A stretch of 64,000 bases of DNA from positions 1,051,341-1,115,340 of the forward strand of contig NZ_JAMXLA010000001.1 of assembly GCF_024054175.1 (NCBI RefSeq). Reading direction: 5' to 3'. A program made the position numbers and the translations under genes. Under the pieces are notes generated by a model. The model did not search any database. It was not told the origin of the DNA and saw only the letters and a list, made by a program, of their open reading frames with translations. Positions 53,310-62,332 of the stretch are shown here, piece after piece (the stretch's first letter is position 1; each line of letters opens with the position of its first letter). This stretch comes from Flavobacterium sp. NRK1 (lineage in GTDB: Bacteria > Bacteroidota > Bacteroidia > Flavobacteriales > Flavobacteriaceae).

Positions 53310-54227
53310 TTATTTACAAAAGTCGTAGTCGGCATATTTAGCACATTCTTTACCAGTGGCTATAATACTATGCGACTGCTGTTTTTCACCTTTAAGCACG
53401 TCTTTCATAAAGTTTACAACCTGTTGTGGATCTTTATTAAAAAGTTCACCGCTGTATTCATGTCCGCCACCGCAAAAGGTAACCAGCTTCACGCTGCCTT
53501 TTAACTTTATTATATGTTCATATATAGAGTGAGAGCCAAACAGCATAAGCCACCCCGGCGTGCCCGGGTCGCAGTAATGGTGTGCCGCAGTGCCGTAAGG
53601 CACAGTAACATCGCAACTGCCGTGAAACATCATAACCGGCACAAGGTTTTTAGCAGTAATAAGATTAATATCCATAATAGCACCCGAGCCCGATATTATT
53701 CCGGCATACTTAAATCCGGCAGGCAATTTATCGGGGTACATAGACATCATTTCAGGTTTCCAGAAAGCGGCATGCAAAATGGTTTCGGCACCTGCACTGC
53801 TGCCCGATATAAATACCTTTTCAGGATCGATGTTATAAACATTCTGATTTTTTAAAAAGTAAATTACAGCCTGCTGCATTTGGTTGGCAGCAATTTGTAT
53901 GGCTTTAATTTTTTCGGGCAATACTCCGCCACAGCTAAAGTTTTTATCCTTCATGTACAGCGTGTAGCTTATAGATGCTGCTACAAACCCCTCTTCTGAC
54001 GCTTTTTTTACAACTGCATGATCCCATTTACGATCGCCGCCAGAAAATCCTCCGCCATGCACATGCACCAGCAAAGGCAGTTTTTGGCTGCTTTTGGTTT
54101 TTGGTATAAAAACATCCATTTGCAGCTTGAGGCTGTCGTTGGCAAAATAGGTTACGGTTTTAAATTCCTGCGCATGCCCAACTATAAAAGTAATGAGTGC
54201 AAGCAGTAGTAATAGCTGTTTTTTCAT
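53310..54227 (-). CDS. Exported alpha/beta hydrolase (esterase, BD-FAE-like)
   Basis: 305 residues with a signal peptide ending at VGHAQ (about 19). The oxyanion hole is VHVHGGGFSGGD near 53-64, the nucleophile elbow GSSAGAET near 145, the acid in MFHGSCDVTVPYG and the catalytic His in GGGHEY. Relatives remove acyl groups from sugars or peptides. A -7 element TAAGTTTG at 54256-54249 gives a leader of about 14 nt. Monocistronic. Confidence 0.87.
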   Translation of the reverse strand: MKKQLLLLLALITFIVGHAQEFKTVTYFANDSLKLQMDVFIPKTKSSQKLPLLVHVHGGGFSGGDRKWDHAVVKKASEEGFVAASISYTLYMKDKNFSCGGVLPEKIKAIQIAANQMQQAVIYFLKNQNVYNIDPEKVFISGSSAGAETILHAAFWKPEMMSMYPDKLPAGFKYAGIISGSGAIMDINLITAKNLVPVMMFHGSCDVTVPYGTAAHHYCDPGTPGWLMLFGSHSIYEHIIKLKGSVKLVTFCGGGHEYSGELFNKDPQQVVNFMKDVLKGEKQQSHSIIATGKECAKYADYDFCK

Positions 54228-54248
54228 TTGTAAAGAATAGTGTTTTTA

Positions 54249-54256
54249 CAAACTTA
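54249..54256 (-). promoter_or_regulatory. -7 element of the esterase gene
   Basis: TAAGTTTG on the minus strand; no -33 at the normal distance. Confidence 0.5.
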
Positions 54257-54271
54257 GCAATTTCAGGCAAG

Positions 54272-55873
54272 TTATACTATCTGTATAAGCGGCAGGAATA
54301 TGTTAAACTCTGCCCCTTTCCCGGGTTCGCTTTTTGCGGTAATATTGCCCTTGTGGTTTTCAGCTATTCTTTTGCATAGCGCAAGGCCAATACCTGTACC
54401 CGGTGTATTATCTAAACGCTTAAACATTTTAAAAACCTGTTCGGCATACTCCTGTTCAAAGCCATAACCATCATCTTTTACAACAATTTTTATAAAAGGA
54501 ATATCTGTACTAAGCAACGGATTAGCCGCTAGATCATCTTCTGTTGGGTTTTGGGCTATAATACTTATCATGGCATCCATATCGGTAAATTTAATGGCGT
54601 TGCTCAACAGGTTAGAAAACAACTGTTGCAACTGAATAGGAATGCCTTTTAAAACAGGCATGGGACTTACAGTGAGATTTACTCTTTTCTGTTCGATAAG
54701 GAGTTCAAAATCTTCAATTACATTTTGCAGTAAAATGTTCAGGTTTACCTCTTCAAAAAGCTCGTCTGTTGCAGAAAGCTGCGAATATTTAAGCACATCT
54801 TTAATAAGGCTGGTCATTCGTTCGGCACTGGCACTAATTTTATTTATGTATTTTACCAGATATTCTTTATCATCAAGGTCATCCATAAGCATCTCGCTGA
54901 AAACCTGTATTTTCCTGAGTGGTTCCTGCAGGTCATGAGAAGCTATATATGCATATTCTTCAAGCTGTTTGTTTCTAAACTCAATATCGTGGCTGTAGCT
55001 GCGCAACCTGTCTTCATTAAGTTTTTTTTCGGTAAGGTCGCGGGTAACTTTAGAAAAGCCTATTATTTCGTTATCGCTCCCATGAAGTGCTGTTATAACT
55101 ATAGAACCCCAAAAGGCAGTGCCATCGCGGCGCATACGCCATCCTTCATGCTCCGCACGCCCGTTAGCTATAGCTTCTTCAATTAATTTTTCGGGCAGTT
55201 TTTTTATGCGGTCTTCATGCAGGTAGAACAGCCTGAAATTTTTACCTACTATTTCAGACTCGGTATAGCCTTTTATTTTTTGAGCGCCCCTGTTCCAGTT
55301 AAGTATAACGCCCTCTTTATCTAACAGAATTATAGCATAATCCTGTACCTCATCTATCATTTTATGGTAGCGTTCTTCACTTTTTGCAAAAGCACTGCGG
55401 CTCTCTTCTATTTTTTTTACAAGTGCCTGCTGCATAGTGGTATCATCAATACGTTTTTGCGTAACATCTATAAGCATGTTCATAACACCTGTATTATTAC
55501 CATCGGCATCATAAATAAGCGACAAGTGTGGCAATACCTGTGTAATGGTGCCATCGGGCCGTTCAATAATAATTTCATCCAGTATTGGCAGGCTGCCATC
55601 TTTAAGTATCTGTTCCAGCGGATTATAGCCCTCAGGGTGCGGATCGCCTGTTTTTGTATATGATTTATAAGCACCGCACCATTTATCTGTACCTGCTTTG
55701 GGTTCTCTTCCCCAAAGCTGTGTTGCGGCTTTATTATAAAAAGTAATTGTACCGTTGGTATTACAAACATATAATGCAACCGGTATTGTTTCAATAACAG
55801 TTGTATCTAACCCTGTATAACAATAATTATTGTAAACAGGCAGGCCTGCAGGGGCAGGAGTTGTAGTGCGCAT
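54272..55873 (-). CDS. PAS-domain sensor histidine kinase
   Basis: 533 residues from ATG 55873 (MRTTTPAPAGLPVYNN); a frame from 55918 would start upstream of the -7 element at 55906-55913. Two PAS domains (about 20-140 and 170-290, the second with GFSKVTRDLTEKK) lead to a HisKA domain with YIASHDLQEPLRKIQVFS and a HATPase with FSNLLSNAIKFTD, VVKDDGYGFEQEYAEQVF and GTGIGLALCKRIAENHKG. No membrane helix, so a cytosolic sensor. It follows a lone receiver gene by 92 bp. Confidence 0.92.
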   Translation of the reverse strand: MRTTTPAPAGLPVYNNYCYTGLDTTVIETIPVALYVCNTNGTITFYNKAATQLWGREPKAGTDKWCGAYKSYTKTGDPHPEGYNPLEQILKDGSLPILDEIIIERPDGTITQVLPHLSLIYDADGNNTGVMNMLIDVTQKRIDDTTMQQALVKKIEESRSAFAKSEERYHKMIDEVQDYAIILLDKEGVILNWNRGAQKIKGYTESEIVGKNFRLFYLHEDRIKKLPEKLIEEAIANGRAEHEGWRMRRDGTAFWGSIVITALHGSDNEIIGFSKVTRDLTEKKLNEDRLRSYSHDIEFRNKQLEEYAYIASHDLQEPLRKIQVFSEMLMDDLDDKEYLVKYINKISASAERMTSLIKDVLKYSQLSATDELFEEVNLNILLQNVIEDFELLIEQKRVNLTVSPMPVLKGIPIQLQQLFSNLLSNAIKFTDMDAMISIIAQNPTEDDLAANPLLSTDIPFIKIVVKDDGYGFEQEYAEQVFKMFKRLDNTPGTGIGLALCKRIAENHKGNITAKSEPGKGAEFNIFLPLIQIV

Positions 55874-55905
55874 GTTTCCTTTTTTGTGGTAAGGTATGGA
55901 TAATA

Positions 55906-55913
55906 TAAAGGTA
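55906..55913 (-). promoter_or_regulatory. Possible -7 element of the histidine kinase gene
   Basis: TACCTTTA, one mismatch to TAnnTTTG, 33 bp before the chosen start. Confidence 0.35.
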
Positions 55914-55965
55914 ATCAAATTATTACACCCGAAAAGAATGTGTTAAAAAAATAATGAAGTATGTT

Positions 55966-56379
55966 TTATAATTCAGAAGTAAGAAGAAAAGGCAGTTCCT
56001 TTTTAGTAAATAAGGTTTTAAGTATAGTGGCAAGAGCCGAAAAGCTACGCGGTTTTACAAGATAATGATTTACCCCCATTTTTTTAAGGTCCTCAATATC
56101 CTTATCAAAAGATGATGTTGTATATACAATTACAGGAACGTCTGCCAGGCGGTCAATTTTTTTAAGCTCGGCTACACATTCCCTGCCCGATATCATAGGC
56201 ATATTAAGATCTACAAAAATATAACCAGGTACAAAATCGCCCTTGCTGGCATGCAAAAGGGCTTCTTTACCGTTTTTTGCCATAGTGCACACAAATTCTG
56301 CTTTGGCTTTTTTAAGTGCCAGTGCAAAAATTTCACGATCGTCTTCATCATCATCAATAAGAAAGCAGGAGCGTAAGCT
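55966..56379 (-). CDS. Single-domain response regulator
   Basis: 137 residues from ATG 56379 (MSLRSCFLIDDDEDDREIF). The receiver domain has the acidic pocket DDDEDD at about 10-15, the phospho-acceptor Asp in GYIFVDLNMPMISG, Thr in PVIVYTTSSF and Lys in YLVKPRSF. No output domain, so it acts by protein contact, like CheY or Rcp1. It is next to, and on the same strand as, the PAS histidine kinase, so the two may work as a pair. A TTG at 56421 is an alternative start. Confidence 0.88.
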   Translation of the reverse strand, partial: SLRSCFLIDDDEDDREIFALALKKAKAEFVCTMAKNGKEALLHASKGDFVPGYIFVDLNMPMISGRECVAELKKIDRLADVPVIVYTTSSFDKDIEDLKKMGVNHYLVKPRSFSALATILKTLFTKKELPFLLTSEL

Positions 56380-56548
56380 CATAATTTCGGGGGATTTACT
56401 GTTTTGATCTACTAAAATCAAGTTGTTACTGACACTAAATTAAAGTAAACAGTATTAACAAGTAAATAAAACAATAATTAATTGAAAAATATCGACGAAC
56501 GACATCTTTGCAAGGTAAAAATATAAGATAATTTGTACAATCTTCAAA

Positions 56549-57034
56549 TTAAACCGCCTTTGTAAACAGCAGGGCTTCTCCTCTTTTTCCGGTTTCTTTA
56601 AATCCGGTATTTTTATAGGCGTCTATCACGGCAGCATCGGTCTTTACAACTTCAGCCCAAATAATATCATGCCTGCGTTGTGCAGCAATTTCCAAAGCGC
56701 GCTCAAGTACTTTCTGTGTACCTTCAGGCATTGTAGAAGGAATTGTCTTTTCTATATATAGCGGTTTGCTGCCTGTTGCTTCCGCAGGTATATTGGCAGA
56801 AACCAATACAATTAAGGCCAGAGGTTCTTCCTGTCTTTCATCATCTTCACCTGTTATCTTAAAGCTCATCAGCCACTCACGCGTAAAAGAATTGGCTTTG
56901 TTTAAAAAGGCAGTAACAGAATGTTCTTTATCTATTTCCTTTTGTTTGGAAACAGTATAATGCTGCTTTGCCATTTCAGACACTTTGTAAGCGTTCTCTT
57001 CGTTTGCTACTATAAATTTTGCAATTAAGGTCAT
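56549..57034 (-). CDS. GNAT-like protein
   Basis: 161 residues. Weak resemblance to GNAT acetyltransferases: a late strand-helix segment RRHDIIWAEVVKTDAAVIDAY followed by KNTGFKETGKRG, which looks like the C-terminal GNAT strand with the usual GF turn. The CoA-binding loop is not clear. Substrate unknown. Stands alone. Confidence 0.55.
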   Translation of the reverse strand: MTLIAKFIVANEENAYKVSEMAKQHYTVSKQKEIDKEHSVTAFLNKANSFTREWLMSFKITGEDDERQEEPLALIVLVSANIPAEATGSKPLYIEKTIPSTMPEGTQKVLERALEIAAQRRHDIIWAEVVKTDAAVIDAYKNTGFKETGKRGEALLFTKAV

Positions 57035-57048
57035 GTAGTTGGTTTTGA

Positions 57049-57151
57049 GATGTTAGTATTGAACTTGCAGTATTGAGAAGTGAGATTTTAGTAATGAGAC
57101 AACAAATAATAGGCGGTAAACCTTAAACATACTCTCATATCTAAAATCTCA
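57049..57151. repeat. TGAGATTTTAG repeat array, direct and inverted
   Basis: TTGAGATGTTAGTATTGA (57050-57067) recurs as GTGAGATTTTAGTAATGA (57080-57097). The second copy is inverted as TCTCATATCTAAAATCTCA (57133-57151), matching 17 of 19 pairs across 33 bp, so the block can fold as a hairpin. Confidence 0.6.
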
Positions 57152-57233
57152 ATATTCACTATTCTCACAAAAGTACTAAATTAAAGCAACCATGCCTTGT
57201 AGTTTAAGGTTCAAAATTTGCACAGAGGGAACA

Positions 57234-58049
57234 TTAATTCACAATAATGTTATATTTTTTAAGTATTTCATTATACCAACCATCCCTTTCCTTCAGCCAT
57301 TGATTTTCGCGAAGTTTCGCAACAGCAACAGTTTTATAATCAGCCCTTCCACTTTCCAGAAGAATTTCTATAAAATTGCAAAGAAAGACACCATCATTAT
57401 TATTTTCCTCATCCTTTACAAATTTTTGTTTTGGAAAAACATTTAAAAGATAATCATCAATCCTGCTTCCATATCGACCGTAGTTATTTTTAAGATACAT
57501 AAAAGCAAAACTGTTTTTCTTTTCAAAAGCAAGCTCTTCTATTCGGGGTAAAAAATTTTCATCTAAATTATTCTCAAAAACCCAATCGTACATTAACCAC
57601 CATACAAAGCTATTAGTGTTAAGAATAATATTATTGAGCTGGCTTTCAGGCTGCTCCTCTTCGCTATAAATTTGGAATTTATAAACAATAAAGGCAGTAA
57701 AATCAGTACCCATGTTACATCCCATCATGGTCTCCACTGTATCTCCTGATTCAAGTTCTTTTTTAAATAAAGCTGGGATATCACCTATTTTGCGTTGTAT
57801 AAGTCCCTGTATGGCATACATGCGAAGTGCTGCGTTTTTATTTTTTGCCAAATCAAGCAATTCATTATTGGTAACCAGCTTAATGAGCTTTTCATAACTG
57901 ATATAAATGGGGCTTTGAATTCCACCAGAACTTATATGTTTACTGTCCACACGGTTCTCTTTTATTATATAATCAATAAGCTGTTCTTTTGTTTGCGCAG
58001 ATGATATTAGTCCCGTGAATAGTGTTATAATAAGTAATATTGTTTTCAT
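57234..58049 (-). CDS. Hypothetical exported protein
   Basis: Not recognised. 271 residues from ATG 58049, with a signal peptide MKTILLIITLFTGLISSAQ. The body is helix-rich (LDLAKNKNAALRMYAIQGLIQRK is HEAT-like), acidic, and contains NSFVWWLMYDWVFENN. The frame open from 58130 adds 27 residues before the signal peptide and is rejected. Function unknown. Confidence 0.65.
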   Translation of the reverse strand: MKTILLIITLFTGLISSAQTKEQLIDYIIKENRVDSKHISSGGIQSPIYISYEKLIKLVTNNELLDLAKNKNAALRMYAIQGLIQRKIGDIPALFKKELESGDTVETMMGCNMGTDFTAFIVYKFQIYSEEEQPESQLNNIILNTNSFVWWLMYDWVFENNLDENFLPRIEELAFEKKNSFAFMYLKNNYGRYGSRIDDYLLNVFPKQKFVKDEENNNDGVFLCNFIEILLESGRADYKTVAVAKLRENQWLKERDGWYNEILKKYNIIVN

Positions 58050-58137
58050 ACTAAGAGGGTTGATTACTTTAAAACGCAATACCGAATAATATATTTTCAA
58101 TAGTCTATCAAAGCAATATTCGCTTTTCAAATTTCCC

Positions 58138-58145
58138 TACCTTTG
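58138..58145 (+). promoter_or_regulatory. -7 element of the AraC-family regulator gene
   Basis: TACCTTTG, about 20 bp before the ATG at 58166. Confidence 0.5.
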
Positions 58146-58165
58146 ATTTTCGCAAATACCCGGCT

Positions 58166-59095
58166 ATGGAAAATAAAACCTTAGAAGATTTTTACGAAAG
58201 CACCCCTTATAAAGACACAGGTGCAGGAGGCCCTTTACTACCGGAAGGCATAAGCAAAGAGATAGGCCATTTTAATGTTTTTAAGTCGAGCGAGGTCATT
58301 ACCCGGTTCAAGCTTAATCAGGCAATGCCCTATAACAGGCGCATGTACTACAAAATAAGCTTTTTAAGCGGGAAGAACCGTGCCGAATATGCTGATAAGG
58401 TTATTAATATAGACAAATACGGACTACTGTTTGCTTCGCCAAAAGTACCTTATAATTATGTGCCTCTGGATGAAAAACAGGATGGTATTTTCTGCATTTT
58501 TACACCCGAGTTCCTTGCACATACTAAAAGCGCCATTGTGTCCGATGAACTGCCAATTTTTGCACCGGGAGGCTACCCCGTTTTTACGCTTACTGATACT
58601 CAGGCAGAGGAGATTAAAATTTTGTTTGAAAAAATGCATAATGAACTGGAAGGCAGCTATACCTACAAGTATGATCTGTTACGGAATTATTTACTGGAAC
58701 TTATTCATTACGGACAAAAACTACAACCGGAAACAGGGCTGTATGTATCTAACACTTCAGCGTCACGCACAACTTCGTTATTTATAGAACTGCTTGAACG
58801 CCAGTACCCTATTACATCTCCTGTTCACAAACCCATGCTAAGAACGGCTAAAGATTATGCAGAACGACTCTCAGTACACGTTAACCATTTAAACAAGGTA
58901 CTAAAAGAACAAACCGGCAAAACTACCACAGAGCTGATACAGAGCAGAATAGTGCAGGAAGCTAAGATACTTCTTAAACAAACGGACTGGAATATAAGCG
59001 AAATAGCGTATTCGCTTGGTTTTGAAGAGGTAGCACATTTTTCCAACTTCTTTAAAAAGAATACAACATTGTCTCCTATCCATTTCAGAAATTAA
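58166..59095 (+). CDS. AraC-family transcriptional regulator
   Basis: 309 residues. An N-terminal cupin-like sensing part (about 1-180, MYYKISFLSGKNRAEYADKV) is joined to a double helix-turn-helix at the C terminus: YAERLSVHVNHLNKVLKEQTG (first) and WNISEIAYSLGFEEVAHFSNFFKKN (second). The effector is unknown. The SDR gene starts 94 bp after it on the same strand and is the likely target. Confidence 0.9.
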   Translation: MENKTLEDFYESTPYKDTGAGGPLLPEGISKEIGHFNVFKSSEVITRFKLNQAMPYNRRMYYKISFLSGKNRAEYADKVINIDKYGLLFASPKVPYNYVPLDEKQDGIFCIFTPEFLAHTKSAIVSDELPIFAPGGYPVFTLTDTQAEEIKILFEKMHNELEGSYTYKYDLLRNYLLELIHYGQKLQPETGLYVSNTSASRTTSLFIELLERQYPITSPVHKPMLRTAKDYAERLSVHVNHLNKVLKEQTGKTTTELIQSRIVQEAKILLKQTDWNISEIAYSLGFEEVAHFSNFFKKNTTLSPIHFRN

Positions 59096-59189
59096 AGGAC
59101 AATTTGATTTTTGCAAACTATAGATTGTTTTTTGCAAACCTCATCATGCTTTTGTGAAGGAACTTTGTACCAATAAAAAAGTATATAAA

Positions 59190-59918
59190 ATGAAACTTAC
59201 AAACAGCAAAATTTTAATAACCGGCGGTGCAAGCGGTATCGGACTCGGACTTGCAAAACGATTTTTACAGGAAGGCAATATAGTTATTATTTGCGGAAGG
59301 CGCGAAGCCCTGCTTAATGAAGTGGCTGCAGAAAATCAGGGTATTATTACCAAAGTAACCGACCTGAGTACAGAACAAGGGCGCACGGAGTTATACAACT
59401 GGATTTCAGAAAACCATGCCGACCTTGATGCTTTGGTAAATAATGCCGGTATTCAAAACTGGATGGATTTGGAAGACCCGCAGTTTTTAGAGCGTGCACG
59501 TATGGAAATTGTTACTAATATAGAGGCTCCTCTTCATCTTACAGCACTATTTTCGCAACTGCCATCGTTAAAAGCCATTATAAATGTTACATCGGGGCTG
59601 GCTTTTGTACCTGCTGTAAAAATTCCGGTGTATAGTGCCACTAAGGCGTTCTTCCATTCATTTACACAATCTTCACGTCATTTGCTTAAAGCAAAAGGGA
59701 TAGAAGTAATAGAGCTTATACCACCCGCATTAAACACCGATCTGGGCGGAGCAGGCATACACGATTTTGCACCTCCCGTAAGCGGATTTATAGACAGCGT
59801 TTTTGAACAGCTTAAAGAAGGTAAAACCGAAATTGCTTACGACAAGAGTGTTGCCATGATGACTTCGGGACCGGATGGGCTAAAAACTATTTTTGATATG
59901 CTTAATCCTTCTGAATAA
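59190..59918 (+). CDS. Short-chain dehydrogenase/reductase
   Basis: 242 residues from ATG 59190 (MKLTNSKILITGGASGIG). The cofactor loop is TGGASGIGLGLA; the NNAGI strand is LVNNAGIQNWM; the catalytic Ser-Tyr-Lys are in INVTSGLAF and VYSATKAFFH. The family type is DltE-like oxidoreductase. Substrate unknown. AraC regulator plus SDR is a common local pair. The terminator 59921-59957 follows the stop almost at once. Confidence 0.9.
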   Translation: MKLTNSKILITGGASGIGLGLAKRFLQEGNIVIICGRREALLNEVAAENQGIITKVTDLSTEQGRTELYNWISENHADLDALVNNAGIQNWMDLEDPQFLERARMEIVTNIEAPLHLTALFSQLPSLKAIINVTSGLAFVPAVKIPVYSATKAFFHSFTQSSRHLLKAKGIEVIELIPPALNTDLGGAGIHDFAPPVSGFIDSVFEQLKEGKTEIAYDKSVAMMTSGPDGLKTIFDMLNPSE

Positions 59919-59920
59919 AC

Positions 59921-59957
59921 AAACGAAAATCCCCGCCAATGGCGGGGATTTTCGTTT
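59921..59957. terminator. Bidirectional terminator between convergent genes
   Basis: ATCCCCGCC and GGCGGGGAT pair around AAT, flanked by AACGAAA and TTTCGTT that extend the stem. T/A tracts on both sides. Confidence 0.85.
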
Positions 59958-60667
59958 TATAATTTAATGAAGCTCTGAAAGCTTTGCTTTGTAGTCTCAT
60001 AGTAAGACTTATTAAAATCCGGTTCAAGATATTTATCAAATGACTGGGCAATAAAGCGTACTTTATCTTTATATAATTTTATATACACTACTAATTCTTC
60101 CATACCAAATTTATCATCCTTACTTATAAATTTAGACAAATCCTGAGCTATTGTTTTTATGCTTGAGTTAGCGCTAAGATAAGGCATGGTATTACTGTAA
60201 ATAGTTTTTATTTTTATTACATGGTTTTTATCTGCCTCAAGGTTTTTTAGTTTTTCAAGTTCACTTGTATTAAAAACATAATAGATAAGGCTGTTTTGAG
60301 GAATCCATCCTTTATTTATAGATTCATACTTATAATATCCGTCTTTATATTTTTTTATAAGCATTGTGTAGGTAGAATCGTTGATTTTTACATCACGTAG
60401 TTCAAGATAGATAAAATTTTCATTATTCTCACCAAGCCCATAATGTTCATGATCTATTAATATTTTTTCACTTCCTGAAAAATTTACAGGTATCCTGTTT
60501 TTTCTTGAAAGCCATTCACCGGAATCATTCTGAAGCCACCCTGTAGCTTCTGCTATACGGCCTTTAGCTGTAGGACTTATCACAGGCAATGCAGCATTTA
60601 CACGCTCTTGTGCTGAAATAAAATTAACCATTAAGGCAATTGCTGTAACAAATAATACTTTTTTCAT
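59957..60667 (-). CDS. Hypothetical exported protein
   Basis: Not recognised. 236 residues with a signal peptide ending at NFISAQ (about 19). The rest is beta-rich (GSEKILIDHEHYG, YTMLIKKYKDGYYKYES) with no known motif. The promoter sequence (-7 TATATTTG at 60698-60691) is shared with that of the leucine-rich lipoprotein at 62333. The last codon overlaps the terminator stem flank. Confidence 0.65.
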   Translation of the reverse strand: MKKVLFVTAIALMVNFISAQERVNAALPVISPTAKGRIAEATGWLQNDSGEWLSRKNRIPVNFSGSEKILIDHEHYGLGENNENFIYLELRDVKINDSTYTMLIKKYKDGYYKYESINKGWIPQNSLIYYVFNTSELEKLKNLEADKNHVIKIKTIYSNTMPYLSANSSIKTIAQDLSKFISKDDKFGMEELVVYIKLYKDKVRFIAQSFDKYLEPDFNKSYYETTKQSFQSFIKL

Positions 60668-60690
60668 ATTTGGTTTTTTGATTTTTTGCG

Positions 60691-60698
60691 CAAATATA
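60691..60698 (-). promoter_or_regulatory. -7 element in a duplicated upstream block
   Basis: TATATTTG; the block 60691-60732 closely matches 63578-63622. Confidence 0.6.
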
Positions 60699-60732
60699 TA
60701 ATTTTACAGTTAACGAAAAAGACTACAACAAA

Positions 60733-60757
60733 GAATCCCCGCCATAGGCGGGGATTT
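60733..60757 (-). terminator. Terminator of the RCC1-repeat gene
   Basis: AATCCCCGCC and GGCGGGGATT pair around ATA, followed on the minus strand by CTTTGTTG. The stem is the same sequence as at 59921-59957. Confidence 0.7.
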
Positions 60758-60776
60758 CTTATATATAAGTTACAAT

Positions 60777-62219
60777 TTACTCTTTTATAAACTTAAGATT
60801 AGTACTGTTATTACCGGTAGTAATAGTTAAAAAGTACATACCCTGTGGCAGATGCTGTACATCTATCTTCGTAGTATTCCCTTTTTGGTTAAATACCGTT
60901 TTACCGGACATATCTGTTATTGTAATATTTTCAACATTCAAAGTATCGGCATTTGCAAGGTTTAAAATACCCGATGTTGGGTTAGGATAAACGGAAAGTG
61001 CTGTTAAGGTATTGTCATTAAGGCTTGCTGTAACAGCGCATGTATCAACAACTGTTGGATTTACAACTGTATCTTCCTCAATATTGAAACCTAATTGATC
61101 ATACCAGTTTGAACCCCATGTTAATAAAGTCCCGTCTGCTTTAAGTGCAACTGAAAATGAACCTCCGCCAACATATTCGCTCCAAAGTGTTTCCGAAGCT
61201 ATAATAGTGGGTGTACCAAGATATTCCGTTTCAACATGCCCATTAGCACCATCTATATTAGATCCCCATGTCCATAAAGATCCGTCTTCTTTTATAGCAC
61301 CACAAAAATAATTCATTCCCAAATCAATATATTCCCAATCTGCATCGCTTCCAACCTGAACAGGAATATTTGTCTGATAAGCAGTTGTTACACCACTACC
61401 CAAAGAGCCTCCGGTATTTTCGCCCCAGGTCCATAATGTTCCATCCTCTTTTATAGCGGCTGTCATTACGTTATTTGCTCTAACTATTTTCCAGTCACTA
61501 TCTGTTCCGGCCTGTACCGGTGTATAAACGTCTATAGTATTACCCTGACCTAACTCTCCATGATAGTTAAGACCCCATGTCCATAAAGTACCATCGGTTT
61601 TTATTGCTGCTGTATGATTGTGACCTACATCTACATATTTCCAGTTTGTATCAGTACCCATTTGTGTTGGTACAGTTATAAAAAGAGTAGTAACATCGCC
61701 ACCCTCTTCTTCTATTATCAAACTTTCACCTGTATTAACAAAGCCCCAGGTCCATAAAGTCCCGTCAGCTTTAATTGCCGCACTGCCAAGGCCGGCTCCT
61801 GCACAAATAAAAGTCCAGTCATTATCAGTACCTATCTGCAATGGTTCTGTAACAGGGTTTATAGAATATTCACCATTACCCACCTGTCCCGAATCATTTC
61901 TTCCCCATGCCCATAATGTTCCGTCAGTTTTAAGTGCTACCGTGTGAGAGTTCCCCACACTTATTGCTGCCCAGTTATTATCTGTACCTATCTGAACAGG
62001 AGCATCAACAACCTCCGGTTGATTACCTAAAGGATTGCTCATATTGCTTCCCCATCCCCAAAGTGTTCCGTCTTCTTTTATTGCAACGGTACAAAATCCT
62101 CCTGAAGCAATTGTTTTCCAGCATTGTCCATCTGTCCTTACAGGATCATCTCCTCTTTTTTGTCCCTGCGCCTGCCACATAAAGCCCGTAGCAAGCAATA
62201 ATAGTAGAATTTTTTTCAT
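60777..62219 (-). CDS. RCC1-repeat protein with type A T9SS sorting domain
   Basis: Secreted surface protein of 480 residues. The signal peptide ends at WQAQGQ (about 20). About seven RCC1-like blades repeat the phrase AxKxDGTLWTWG, for example at WAWGRNDSGQVGNG and WTWGLNYHGELGQG, forming a beta-propeller. The C-terminal 75 residues (LSVYPNPTSGILNL, ITDMSGKTVF, LPQGMYFLTI, NLKFIKE) are a canonical type A sorting signal, so export through the type IX system is expected. Binding partner unknown. Confidence 0.92.
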   Translation of the reverse strand: MKKILLLLLATGFMWQAQGQKRGDDPVRTDGQCWKTIASGGFCTVAIKEDGTLWGWGSNMSNPLGNQPEVVDAPVQIGTDNNWAAISVGNSHTVALKTDGTLWAWGRNDSGQVGNGEYSINPVTEPLQIGTDNDWTFICAGAGLGSAAIKADGTLWTWGFVNTGESLIIEEEGGDVTTLFITVPTQMGTDTNWKYVDVGHNHTAAIKTDGTLWTWGLNYHGELGQGNTIDVYTPVQAGTDSDWKIVRANNVMTAAIKEDGTLWTWGENTGGSLGSGVTTAYQTNIPVQVGSDADWEYIDLGMNYFCGAIKEDGSLWTWGSNIDGANGHVETEYLGTPTIIASETLWSEYVGGGSFSVALKADGTLLTWGSNWYDQLGFNIEEDTVVNPTVVDTCAVTASLNDNTLTALSVYPNPTSGILNLANADTLNVENITITDMSGKTVFNQKGNTTKIDVQHLPQGMYFLTITTGNNSTNLKFIKE

Positions 62220-62332
62220 ATAGTTGGTGGTTTTAGTTTTATGATAACGATTTATAGTAATGAAAATTGTTTAAATGTAAGATTTTTACTAATTATAAAC
62301 TTTCCTTACATGGCACTTCAATCAACTAATTA

